Source: Paramacrobiotus metropolitanus | Lineage: Eukaryota; Tardigrada; Eutardigrada; Parachela; Macrobiotidae | Direction of reading: 5' to 3' | Length of the DNA stretch: 64,000 nt | NCBI RefSeq assembly: GCF_019649055.1 | Contig: NW_026570246.1 | Span: 310,001-374,000 of the forward strand | Part shown: piece after piece, positions 23,712-35,215 of the stretch | Numbering within the stretch: position 1 is the stretch's first letter | Layout: the number at the start of each line of letters is the position of its first letter | Position numbers and translations under genes: made by a program | The notes under the pieces: generated by a model | The model's database searches: none | Seen by the model: only the letters and a program-made list of their open reading frames with translations | Told to the model about the DNA's origin: nothing

Positions 23712-25005
23712 ATGACAACTATAGAGGGATTTCAGTCGAGAGAAGATGTGGAGGAGTATTTAAACAATCTGGGAATCGAGTACAGATTTCAGTGTTATTC
23801 CGAGCGGCGACCAGACGGTGAGTGCGGGAATACTTCGTCGCTAGCGACCTACTCGTAGTAGTATCTGTAGACTGTAGCGCTGGTTCCTTACTGAGTCGTG
23901 AACTGACTTTGTGACTGGCATGTTTAATAAATATCTGCCCATGGCAGCATCGTTAGCGTAGTTGTTTCGTTAGTGTTTGGTGTTTGGGAACAGCGTAAAC
24001 CTTGTAAAAGATCGACATTTTTGTCTGCCACTAATTTCGCTTTTACAGTTTTACTGCAACATTTTGCAGGATGCCACAGACTTGGTGAATTTCTGGAAGC
24101 AGTACGGAATGACTACGAGAAGGCTGCCGTGGTTTTCCAGCAGAATTGCGATGCCAATAATTTTACCAAAAGTTGTTTCAAGTTTGCCAACTACAAAATC
24201 GTTGGTCGAGGTGAGAATTTAATTTATTTATTTTATTTTGATTAATTTAATTTATTTTAATCCTGCTTACAGTACGGTGTACTGCACAGTGCATAGTATT
24301 AGTGCCTATTAAACCGCAAAGACTGTGCGATTATGATAGTATCACGTTATTTTACCGCAGAAACATGTAGAACTTGTCAAACCTAATATTACGCTTGCTT
24401 TCTTAATGTTTGACTTGATTAATTATAGAGTATTTATTTCATCTGAAATGATTTACGTTAGAATGCATTGATATTCTGATAGTGAGAAAAAGCCGTGTGT
24501 TGTGTAAGCAGTTACTTTACCTGTAACATTTTAGTGTCGATTATTGTGTCGTTTAGGTTGTACATCCGACCGACAATTGGCATTACAATACCACAAACAA
24601 GCATGCGCCGGTGGACATCCTGTCGGATGCTATCAAGCGGGTGTGCTCCAGCTGGGGGAACACGGCCTCGAAAGAAATCTACCTGAAGCGCGAAAGTACC
24701 TACATTTAGGCTGCGAGAAGGACGACTCGGAGAGCTGCTTCCTTTTAAGCACCAACTATTTAAACGCCCAACGGGACGATGCCCATCCGGTCAACGCCGA
24801 GGACGACGCCAAAGCCTTCTATTATACAAAACGCGCTTGTGATCTCAATCACATGTATGCCTGTGCGAATTTGCATCAGATGTATAAGAAAGCGATTGGC
24901 TGCGGTGCCGATGAAGAGGCGGCCAGGATGGCTAAGAAGAAGGCCATCGCCCTGCGGGATCTTTACCGACCCGGTGCACCTTCCATTGTTTTTGGGGAAC
25001 AGTGA
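23712..25005 (+). CDS. COA7: Cytochrome c oxidase assembly factor 7 (Sel1-repeat protein)
   Basis: Three exons: 23712-23817, 24070-24210 and 24557-25005, joined in phase 1, giving 231 residues, close to the usual length. The N-terminus MTTIEGFQSREDVEEYLNNL and QCYSERRPDGCHRLGEFLEA match the COA7 N-terminal pattern. Sel1-like repeats follow, each with paired cysteines (ALQYHKQACAGGHPVGCYQA, ARKYLHLGCEKDDSESCFLL, AFYYTKRACDLNHMYACANL). In animals COA7 is a disulphide-rich helical repeat protein of the mitochondrial intermembrane space, needed for complex IV assembly. No cleavable presequence is seen, as expected for import by oxidative folding. Confidence 0.93.
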
Positions 25006-25599
25006 TTGTTGTGATGGTTTTGTATTGTTGATGCTTTGTCTCTTGGGCTGAATGGATTTTTGTTTATTGTGCTGTATGCTGTGAAATATAGAACTTGTTC
25101 CATGAAACGAACGAAAATGGATTGTTTGAGTAACTAAACGAAACTACCGACTTCTCGTGTAAAAGTAGTTAAGTAGTATACGGAGCCATTATTACAGGTT
25201 GTGTCTTCGTGTGCAGCGATGCACTGGATCTGATTTCATTTATATCAGTTTCTATCTCGCTGGCCAGCTCTCTGAGTGAAAGGTTTATTAATAATTGGAG
25301 ATGCATTTCGTAAACCCGTAAATGTAGGCATTTACTGTTTTCACCAAAATGTAAATAACCATTTGCCAACCATAAGCAATTTTATGTACAGCACTCCCTA
25401 GAAAAGCATTAGCAATCACCCGTCCGGTTTCATAAATTACGTACTATAACTGGCATTGCCGCCAGTTGTAGTAATATTGCTACTGATGTCTGTGTACAGA
25501 CTATATCACAAGTTGATTTGGGAAAGAGCATTTCGACAGAAAACCTAGGAACCGGAAAACCGTGATCAGTGTAAAGGAAATTTGCTTCCTTCGCATTTT
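25006..25599. other. Convergent 3' spacer between COA7 and alkaline phosphatase
   Basis: About 590 bp between the stop codons of two convergent genes, holding both 3' UTRs. No further gene was seen. Confidence 0.5.
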
Positions 25600-28500
25600 T
25601 TAACGCCCATGTCGACGATAATTGGAATCAATGTTTTGCTCCAGCTCTTCTTCGACATCGTCAGTGACTTTGCAGTGCGCACCCGATCGCTTCCGGTAGC
25701 AACCGGCGTAGTCCATGGCATGCGCAATATAATTCTGTTCGTGTAGAGTATGGAATAAATGCGCAAATGGACCACGGGCATAAATCGCCACATCTTCGCC
25801 GCCGTGCGATTCAGAGCTCAGGGAAATCAAGGCCTCTTGCTGGAAATCTTCGTGCTCTGTGGAAGCAAAAAATTTATTGCTATTTTCAAATCCTTTTTGA
25901 GTTTTTAACAAGAACCGAGTATAAAACTACTCGTAAAGGTAACAAACACTGTGGACCGTAGCGTATGCCCTTACCGGTATCCACATGCGTCAGATCTCTG
26001 CGAGGTAATTGAGTTATCGCACCAGGACCATTTGCATAGGACAGGGTGGTATACGGCAGTCGGCTTTTATCTTTCCCGGCCAATTTCAATATCGAATTTC
26101 CTAAAGCATAAACATTGCGAATTGCTGCTATTATTAAAACAATAGTAACAGTAGCATGATAATTTTTGTTTAACGCTTACCTCGCTCCGGATAGCCAACA
26201 ATATTTAAGGTATGAGAATGATCAGCGGTAACTGCGAAGCAAATAACATCGATAAACATCGCGGAACAGATACAAAATTAGTTTTTTTCATCCATACCGA
26301 CAATGAGCGTATCCTCCAGAGGCACCATTTTGAGAGCGTTTGAAATTGCGTTATCAAACTCGAGCAGCTCATGCAGAGATAATTTCGCTTTTCCGTCATG
26401 ATGAGCATGATCTGTGAATCAAACATAATGAAACCGCTAAACGAAAAAATTAAATCGTAATAATCACGAAATGCCGCTAGTAGGCAATTACCGATGCGTC
26501 CTCCTTCGACCGCCAAGAAAAATCCTTGCTCATGTTTGGACAGCAGCTCAATGGCTTTGCGGGTCATTTCGGTGAGGGATGGTTGAGATCGAGAGGTGCG
26601 GTTTCTCTTTAATTCGTATTCTAGATGGTCATCACTGAATAATCCTAAAGCAAGCATCTTTTTAATGAATTTCTTGTTGACGTGAAACAACATGTTGTAC
26701 GTGCGGAACGCACCAAGAACGTAGTCGGTATTTTCCGGTGTCAGAGCACTCAGCTGATCCCGGGTTGTGATTGAGTGAGCTTTATCACCAAGCCCGTCGG
26801 CGATTTTGTGAGTCTTCCATTTCCGGAAGAGATTCTGGCCATCCAAGCGGTATCCTAACAAGAGAGCGACAGACGACAGTTAATAACTTCCCAGTCCCAG
26901 ACTAATTCCTATAGGCGCATCTGTCGGCTTCTGACCATATTTAACAACGGGCGTATGCTGCAAAGTTGCAAACTGACCTTTCTTTCCGGAACCAGAAGCA
27001 GACAGCTCGTTATTCGGCGTAAATTTTCGCAGTCCCCCACCAAAAATAACCTGAAGTTATATACAAATATTAAATTATCGGACATTCGTTTGTTCTTTTC
27101 ATCTTCTTTGTGCTTTCGAGCGCAATGAGTAAAAAAAAGCGTCAGTTAGTATTCTGGGTGCCGACTGTATAGCTGGAAAACAATAATTCCTATGAGAGAT
27201 GTAATTAAAATTGTGTTTAATAAAACCGCGTCCTACACTAAAATAGCCATAGCAAAAATTTAAAATTTCCCGAACGCGATGTTCGAGTCACCATTATATG
27301 CGGTGCTTGTTCATATATAGCTGCAGCTTGGCGCTTGCAAGAGGTTTTGCAAATTGTAATCTGGAAGCGTTACTAATTCTGAGACCTTCATACTGGTAGT
27401 TATCATTGGTGTAACCGGTATGAATGTTATCACTTTTCACCTCCTTGGTTTATAGACCTCCTTATTAATTAAATACTTGTGCTGCGTATCAGTATCGCAT
27501 AACAATATGTATCTGTACCTGATCTAATGCTCTAACTGACCTTCTAAATCAGACAGACACCGATATGATTATCAACGCCATGGCCACTCACATTCGCTCG
27601 TCTTCCCGGATTATTGTCGATCATCTGCTTGGCGATATCGGCGCACTGCCTGCGATCCTCCGCCGGAACATCCGCATCCGCTTCCCAGTCGCGATCCGGC
27701 GAGTGTGCATAAGTGGCAGCCGGTGTGGCATGCGTTATCCGCGTCGTCGTCACCAGTCCCGTGGCCTTGCCGGCATCCTGCGCCCACTCCAGGATGGACG
27801 TGATGGCGTGGTCTTTCGTTGCCGAGTTGCAGTCACCCAAACGCACAGTGCTGTCCACTCCGATGACGCCCATGGCCGCTTTCTGACCGCAGAAGTATGC
27901 AGTGGCAGTACCCGCGGAATCGGGTGTCTGGTAGTTGTCATTGTATGTCTACCCGGCATAAATCATGGGAATGAGTAAATAAGCACTGATGTGAAGGCAA
28001 ATATTGAAATGTACTCGTATTTAAATTGCATATTTAGCACAATTTCTTGCAAAGGTTAAAGTACATATAGAAGGCGGCATTTTATATCGGCATGAAAAGA
28101 AACCGCGCATTACAATGCAATTTTATCAGAGACTGAAAAACGGTGTATGTAAGTAGTAAGTAAGTACTGTATTAGTTCGTACATATGCCCGTAAATCATT
28201 TATTTAGTTACTTTGCGACTGCCTGATTCCCGGAATCGGTGCTGATACTCTCCATAAACAAAATCTGAAATTTAGTTCTGGCATCTTATTTAAATTTGTA
28301 GCTTACTTTAGCCAGACCCATGTGAGGAAACTCTTCGAAGACCAGCGATCCCTCCTCGCCATTGTGCCCGTGCTGTTGGCCTTTGTAGATTCGGCCAGCG
28401 GTCAGCGTGGATATGCCCATTCCATCTCCCAGGAAGAAAATAATATTCTTGGCTTTCTTCGTATTCAGTTTCACTTCCAGTGCTTTGCGCAGCTCTTCTT

Positions 28501-29173
28501 CTCCTATTCTATCCCATTCTTCCGGTGCTAATTAAAATACTGCACATTGTTATTCAGGCCGTAAGGCAAGGAAAAAGATAATCAGTCAAGCACACATGTT
28601 AATTATTATCATATCCTATGGTAGTTTAATGCTTCCAACTAGCTGGTTTATAGACTGCAGAAGTAAACATCCGCACTCATTATTTTACGATTAGACGTCG
28701 TAGAAATAAATTATAATATTTCGCATAAGTTATGCGCTTAAAATGATTTGAAAAAAATTGAAAAACATCAATGGGTATTTATGGTTATACTGCAGCTGCC
28801 GTAGCATACGCGACTCTAACTCGAGCATAAAGGAAACAGCTTAAAATTTACGGTCTCAAGTCACAACCAAATGTGGATAGCAATATAACAGAGAGAAATT
28901 TTATAAGGAAGTAAAATATATACAGAAGTACATATCGGTGATCAACGGATGTGAAGTGCCCGCAAAACATACACTGCAATTACAGATTTTTTTAAATTTG
29001 ATATTATAAGTAGCCGTCACTTTAAAACTGCTTTGTGCTCGAATGCCATCAAAGCAAAGAATATAACGCTGTCGTAACGTATAAATAAGGCACTTACTTT
29101 CCGCTCTCATCAGGCCAAAATCAAGAACAGCAGCGGCGCCGAAAACGAATAAAATCCAGAACACTGGCTTCAT
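25600..29173 (-). CDS. Alkaline phosphatase, secreted
   Basis: Eleven exons in phase: 29098-29173, 28307-28527, 27592-27948, 26978-27050, 26714-26854, 26492-26644, 26298-26411, 26181-26231, 25975-26100 and 25600-25856, with one short 69-nt intron at 26645-26713; this list is the full ten-exon chain if that intron is counted once. The product is 522 residues. A signal peptide (MKPVFWILFVFGAAAVLDFG) leads. Metal and catalytic motifs are all present: FFLGDGMGIST, TPDSAGTATAYFCG with the nucleophilic serine, THATPAATYAH, EGGRIDHAHH, VVTADHSHT and SESHGGEDVAIYARGPFAHL. It hydrolyses phosphate monoesters with two zinc ions and one magnesium. The tail after GCYRKRSGAHC is short and hydrophilic, with no GPI-anchor signal. 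Confidence 0.93.
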
Positions 29174-30306
29174 TTTTTCAGAACTGAACAACTTTCAGCA
29201 CTAACAAAGGGAAGACATACGAATGAGCAGCGACGCTTCCGCCAGCAGAATTACGGAAAAACAGCAATAACCCTTGTTTGCTTTTTGCAGGTGACAAGAC
29301 GTTAAACCGCCAACTTTCGCCGTTTGCTGCCAGCTTAAGTTAACCGATACCAGAAAACACAGGTGCGATAACCGAAAAATATTATCAACGGTGTGCTAAT
29401 CGGGAAAAATTTGCCTTCGTCATGAAGTTTAATGGTGATAATCCACACGGTGATTGTTGTTTCCGTTGATTCCATAATCACCGGTTTCCGTCGCGGTAGA
29501 CTAATCTTTATATTAAACGCGCACGCGATATCGCCGCTGAACTTCGATCCTTATTGGACGCACGTGAGCAAATTTCATCACACAAATTCACTGCAGTAAA
29601 CAAACCAGTGCAAATCGGAGTTATTCCGACAATGCAACGCCCGGTTTCGTAAAACAATGAATGATGAAAATTATTGTATTTTGTTGTACTGGTGCGTGCG
29701 TCGTGTTATTAGTAAGCGAATGCCAGAAGCTTGCGGTCATATGTGTAAGAAATCGTTCAATGGAAAAACAATACCATATAAGTAACCGCGAAGAAGTCAC
29801 AGCCTATGTAATGCATTCCGTGTAAGAAAAATTACAATAAGGTTATAAGAATAAAATCTGAGCATTTACGAAAAACTATTCGTAAATTTCTGACAAAGAA
29901 AATCAAAACGACGTCAGGAATTCTTGGTATTACGACGGCTAAAACATACACTGCCTTACGACCAAAGGGATGGCGGTTACGGTTTTCCTTCACCATACAG
30001 GCTGAAACATATGCCCCTCTGAAACCGCAGTCAAAAAATGTTGATCTGCAAACTTGAAATCCTAAATTTTAATTCTTACAGTAGCTTCAGGTTTTCCACC
30101 TTTTTATAAGTTTTTGGATTTGAATAAGATCTTTGACATAGAAATATTATTTTAGTGCGCATTGATAACAGATTCAGGAACTGACTATCCTGCGCCGTAA
30201 TCCGTGGCGATACTAGCCAATAACACCACTGTTACACTTATCCAGTCGTCGAACGATTTCGACAAGTTCGTGATCATCCTGTTTTAGTGTGTTGCTTCTT
30301 GTTTCC
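29174..30306. promoter_or_regulatory. Divergent spacer between alkaline phosphatase and SYF2
   Basis: About 1.1 kb between two divergent start codons. It must hold both promoters. An in-frame alternative ATG for alkaline phosphatase (MFSSEK in front of MKPVFW) lies at 29191. No other gene was supported. Confidence 0.45.
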
Positions 30307-32195
30307 ATGATGGAGTCTGTTGATGATTCTTCATATCGTGACGAACATGATGTGGAATCAGTGGAGACTGGTCAGAGTGTCCATCCCGTGGAAAACACTA
30401 ATGTGGATGACGACATTGGGAAGGAAGAAGCCACCTCTTCGCAGGGAACATCTTCTGGTTCTTGTGCGAAAACCAAACACGAGGAGCGCATGAGAAAGCT
30501 GCGGGCACTTCACATGAAGCGGGTACGAATTTACAATCGCATAATTACTCTGTCAGCTACGCCGTGCGTTTCGCTTCATCGGTTTCTGCTCACTGTTGGT
30601 GTTAGTTGAATATCACAGGCTTGAATTTCACGTCTGTGAGGGTGATAATTCAGTTTTACATGGCCAACATGTGGTCCTTTATGGCTTTATGCGATTACAG
30701 CGCATTTGGTGGTTTCGACTGGTTTGTTTAACTGGTACTCTGCTTCCATAATTCTATGTTCAAAACTTTTTTTCGTTGGTATTTCGTGCAGCCTGCGACA
30801 TCGGTGCTTATCTTCAGATTTTAGTATGGTGTCTACAAATCGTTCTTTATCTGGTTGTATCACTTGTGTGTTTTAGAATGAGGCGAGGAGCTTGAATCAT
30901 AAAGATGTGGTTGCTGAAGATTATCAGAGAAAACTCCCGAAGAACTGGGAGGCAAAGCGCGCTCGAATGGAATGGAAACTGGACGATGAAGAGAAACGAA
31001 AGGTATGAAATGTAATTTGCCCGTAGTGTAAAGTTTAAACTGACATTTATAGAATTGGTGAAAGTGTGATAAGTTGATAACTGATCGCGGGATTTTGTAA
31101 GATGGGTTTTCGTTAGTTAATAGCCATTCTATAGACTGCAGGGTGAATATTTCTGGACATGAGAACGTTTTATATTAACTTTCTCACAAAGGGGAAAATT
31201 TTCACATCGCGTTTTGGTTTATTATCGTTGCGTTGTTCAGTGCTAAATTGGAACCGTCGCATTTTGATGCCGTATTTTGTCAAAGTTGATCGTGGAGGTT
31301 TTATACCACTACTGAGTGCGAACGGTGAATTGTACTGCACTTCATTTTCTGATACCTTATGAGTTATCTTATTAGCGAGCGCATAAATTTGTTGTGGGCA
31401 GTATGCAGTTGTCATTTATTCACTTGTCAGTAGATGCATATTTTACATTACACATTGTGTCTGGTTAATTAATGGAAGTCGTCGTTTCTTACACGGTTTT
31501 ATTTATTATACAGGATGCAGAAGAACAAGGCGAAGATTATGACCGTCTGAGAATGCTGGATGTTACCGCAGCGGAAGCCAGTGCCATGGATGCCAAGAAG
31601 AGGCGGAAGAAGAATCCCGATATGGGTTTCTCTACATTCGAAGACGCAACGATAAGGCAGTACGATAGCCTTACGAGGAACATCAAACCGAATTTCAAGA
31701 AATATGAGCAACAAAAGGAAGAACTGTACGATGCACGGTTTACTTCCATTTATTTTTTAGAATGCCCTTGTAAATTAATTATTATTGTTTCACCACGGAC
31801 GGCGCTCCACTACGATCCTGACTTGTTTCGTATTTTTGTTAGGGGCGATAAATTTTATGCATCGGCCAGCACGATACTACATGACGAAGTTAAGGATAGT
31901 CCAGAAGCCATTGAACGTTTAGTGGACGATGTAAAACACCAGTACGTGCATGTTGGAGCTACCGAAACTTGCATTTTGTGAAGTGAGAATACATACTGTA
32001 ACCTGAGTCTGTCTGAATGATGATTTTAGAGCGGAAAGAAGGGCCAAGTTCAGTCGGCGGCGTGCATACAATCCTGAATCTGAGATCGATTATATCAACG
32101 AAAAGAATATGAACTTCAATAAGAAACTGGAAAGATTTTACGGACAGTACACGTCGGAGACGAAGCAGAATTTGGAAAGAGGAACGGCGGTTTGA
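30307..32195 (+). CDS. SYF2: Pre-mRNA-splicing factor SYF2
   Basis: Five exons: 30307-30522, 30877-31002, 31514-31725, 31843-31941 and 32030-32195, giving 272 residues. The first 50 residues are acidic and Ser/Thr-rich. The helical SYF2 core follows: [74 protein letters not shown], then [20 protein letters not shown] and [19 protein letters not shown] at the C-terminus, all hallmarks of the family. SYF2 is a component of the Prp19-associated spliceosome, joining the catalytic core. The donor of exon 3 (AACT/GTACGATG) is chosen by phase, because it alone joins to the [15 protein letters not shown] exon in frame. The start is the first of two consecutive ATGs. Confidence 0.93.
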
Positions 32196-33571
32196 TTTGT
32201 CTGATGGTCATTGGGCGAAGCTACTGTACATTGATGATTACCTGTGGAATAGGCGTACTTATCGTGCTTTGAAGTTTGAATGATGGTTCACATTCGAAAC
32301 GACTTTTTATTAACTGAGCATCATGAAAGATATAAACAAGGCATTAGTAAAAAATAATTTTTCTTTGGCGAACATCTGGTATGACAGCAGAATTTTGATG
32401 AGTACTTACAACTCAGTTCTTGGAATTCGTATGAAGATATTGTTGCTTATTTTTAATAATCTGACTTATGTCTACAGTTTTCTTGTTGGACAGTGGGCGT
32501 ACTGTGACGGACTACAATTATGTACAATATTCTCCAGTGTTTTGCAAATTAATTGCTATCGATAATCAAAAAGAGAAACTTACTACAAAGTGCACGATAA
32601 GTACAACCTACACTCTGCATATACGCACCTTGATTAAGTACTAACCTGACCCTTCGGAGCCGGTAAGATTTTAGTGAAAGCCTCCAGTAAAATGTTTCTT
32701 AATAATTTTACAGTACTTCTTTTGTTTGTCAAACTTTTTGTTAAAGTTTTATAAGGAAAACTGGAAAATAATCATTATCTACGTAAAATTTCTTGTTCAT
32801 TGTGCTTTGTCCGCTTATCGGTTGGCCAACTCGCGGATAGGAAAATAACCACCACACGCGCTCGATGATACTTTTATCGATTTTCTTCCGGTTTCGCCGT
32901 TGTTTTCACGAACGCTGCAACATCTGAAATCTGCTGCTGAAATCCTAGAGTACGTAGCTGCTAATTTTGAATTCATTTTCTCTTGAAAATTGTAATATCA
33001 AAAACTAAATGTTATGAAACGGCTAAAATATTTTACTGTTTATAATATCTGTATAATAATTACGTTGTTCTGACACGATAATACTCGTAATACTGTAGTT
33101 ATCCGTATTTTTTATCAACCGTAGCTTTTCACTGACCTCAGACAGATTCGATTTCAAGTTTTTTCCCTAATTTGAAATTTCAACGCCTTCAACTTAGCGA
33201 CAACTGAGTTTATTTCGTGCCAGCATAACTGCTTAAAACGCACTCCAAAAACTATAAAATGGAATGTGCTCAAATCAGGAGAAAAAGCATTACAATACTA
33301 CGAGCACAGTGCTCAATACAGCAGCTGACATTAAAGCTATACACTTCTACAACGAGATCGCTTTGGAGAAAAACTCGCCACGTCCAAAACAACAATTTCA
33401 CAGATGTGCCCCATGTTCCACAATCATCAGAGCTCATCACTCGAAAAACTTAAAAACTGAGAACTGTACAGGCGATAAAATAAAAACCGAGAAACGGGTT
33501 TGCCGTTCCACCATGCAAAAAACGTACATCAAAAAGGACGAAGCCGCATACCACTCACGACCCCTCCATTC
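32196..33571. other. Spacer, about 1.4 kb
   Basis: AT-rich DNA between SYF2 and a convergent minus-strand micro-gene. Small open frames (33259-33596) overlap on one strand without splice borders or homology signature, and nothing is supported. Confidence 0.5.
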
Positions 33572-33826
33572 TCATCCCATGAACATAATAACATAAATAA
33601 TGGCGGCAGAAAACATCCAGGAAATCCCAATCAATCCAGTCATACGCAGATAGTCCAGGTAGCTCAAATCGTCCATCGATCGCTGCAGTCGTCCGTAAAA
33701 AGAACGCTCGTCCAAATACTCCCTGTGCAGCGTCGTCCATTCCTTCACGTCGTTCTGTCCTTCATCTGCCTTTTGGTCGGAGTTCTTTCCATTGGATTCT
33801 TGTGGGGTTTTGCGCGATTTAGCCAT
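33572..33826 (-). CDS. Single-exon micro-protein with one membrane segment
   Basis: An 84-residue frame on the minus strand. The start has a favourable context (AAAATGG). The N-terminal 25 residues are Lys/Gln/Asn-rich and hydrophilic. A charged amphipathic middle (EWTTLHREYLDERSFYGRLQ, then RSMDDLSYLDYL) follows. The last 22 residues (GLIGISWMFSAAIIYVIMFM plus G) form one transmembrane helix at the extreme C-terminus. That layout suits a tail-anchored or small organelle-membrane protein. Composition and order look like a real protein rather than chance, but I cannot name the family. Confidence 0.55.
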   Translation of the reverse strand: MAKSRKTPQESNGKNSDQKADEGQNDVKEWTTLHREYLDERSFYGRLQRSMDDLSYLDYLRMTGLIGISWMFSAAIIYVIMFMG

Positions 33827-34763
33827 TTTAAAGTGTCGACGGTCACGCAGTACAGAAACAGAGTACTATAAATGATTGGCGTTTTAAGAGAGCCTACAAG
33901 TTTATCAGTCTTCAAACTTTTAAGTTTACCAGTGTTCAAAATTTTAAAGTGCACCCAGCTGATCGGCGGTCAGTACTTCGACTGCACAACCCGGGCGCAA
34001 TACTGGTGCTTACATAAAATAAGCAATACATAACAATAAATTATAAGCACTACTTTATGCGGATGTATGCGGAATTCCGTAGAGGAACGTGCTTACGGCT
34101 TAATTATGACAAGAACTTACTTGAAAGTTGAAACCTACAATGAACAATGTGTTGACAAGGTTTCCGATCGTCCACGGTGCCCAGTTATTACAGCACAACA
34201 ACTGGTAAACCTGGAGGTCCCTGAGTTATAAGCGGATGTTTATTTGCAAATAGGTAGTTGCGGTAGTAAAAATTAAGAATTAAGCGATTATCAAAAATTT
34301 AGCAATCGGAATCTCATGGAATGATGAAGCAAACAAAAATCGTACGCCACTCACGCCAACGCTGCCCAGAGGCGTAGCGAGCAGTCAAATTCCGAGCACA
34401 TACAGTAGGCTGTACGAGTATGACTAAATGTTTCCAAATTAATTGTTTTCTGCACCCGGCTGACAAAATTACAATTTCAATTTGGGTATGACCCAAAAGA
34501 CTGAATTTCACATCAACAACAAGAACAAAAAAACCTTGTTATCGGGAAAAATGTTTTAAATATTATGATTCATGATGGCAAAAAGCAAAGGAAAGCAAAG
34601 GAACCACTCTAGTACGAGTACAGTAATAAGTTTCTTACTTTCTATAAACTGTGCAAATAGTGATCTGCCTTTTACATTTTCTATTATGTAAAATTGTGCT
34701 AGTGTAGAAATTTCCTGATATTATGTAAGTCGTGTAATTATATACAAAGTTCGAATTAAAATT
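33827..34763. other. Spacer, about 0.94 kb
   Basis: No supported gene. It contains several copies of the TACGAGTA-type word found throughout the spacers of this window. Confidence 0.45.
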
Positions 34764-34934
34764 TTATAAGCCATTGTTGGCTTGTTGTTGATTTTGTTGT
34801 TGTTGTTGGCTTGTTGAGACCTCAGCCTTCTGAACATTGCTACCATCCGTAAACAACAAAAAAATTACGCATACCACTATTTTTATTATGATCAATAACA
34901 AAATAACTGCAAAACAATCGCGAAAGCGCCGCAT
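34764..34934 (-). CDS. Doubtful small ORF with one membrane segment and Gln-rich tail
   Basis: A 56-residue frame beginning MRRFRDCFAVILLLIIIKIV, continuing with a hydrophobic stretch and ending in a Gln/Asn-rich tail (STSQQQQQNQQQANNGL) coded by imperfect CAA repeats. The frame is open further upstream, so it could be a terminal exon. Simple repeats and low complexity make chance a real possibility. Confidence 0.25.
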   Translation of the reverse strand: MRRFRDCFAVILLLIIIKIVVCVIFLLFTDGSNVQKAEVSTSQQQQQNQQQANNGL

Positions 34935-35215
34935 GTCTATAAATCTGCAAACCTTACAGTTTAAAAGGCCCCTGGGATTTAAAGGGTACGAGTAAGTAAT
35001 AAAAACGACAGTAGGAGAATTCCTGCGTTCGTTTACAAATAATATATACAATTGTACACAGAGCACCATTTGTTGTACTGTTGTACAAGGTGAAACATAC
35101 GAGGTGAAACGTCAAGACAAAGCCAGAACCCTTCTACAAAATTTATGAACGTAAAGGCCGTCTTAGCCTTACATAAATCGATCACAACATGCAGCCCACT
35201 GATCCCAGTGGAAGT

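Noticed and set aside
24544-25051. Alternative overlapping plus-strand frames over the COA7 last exon
   Set aside because: They are shadows of the Sel1-repeat coding frame, which carries the conserved cysteines.
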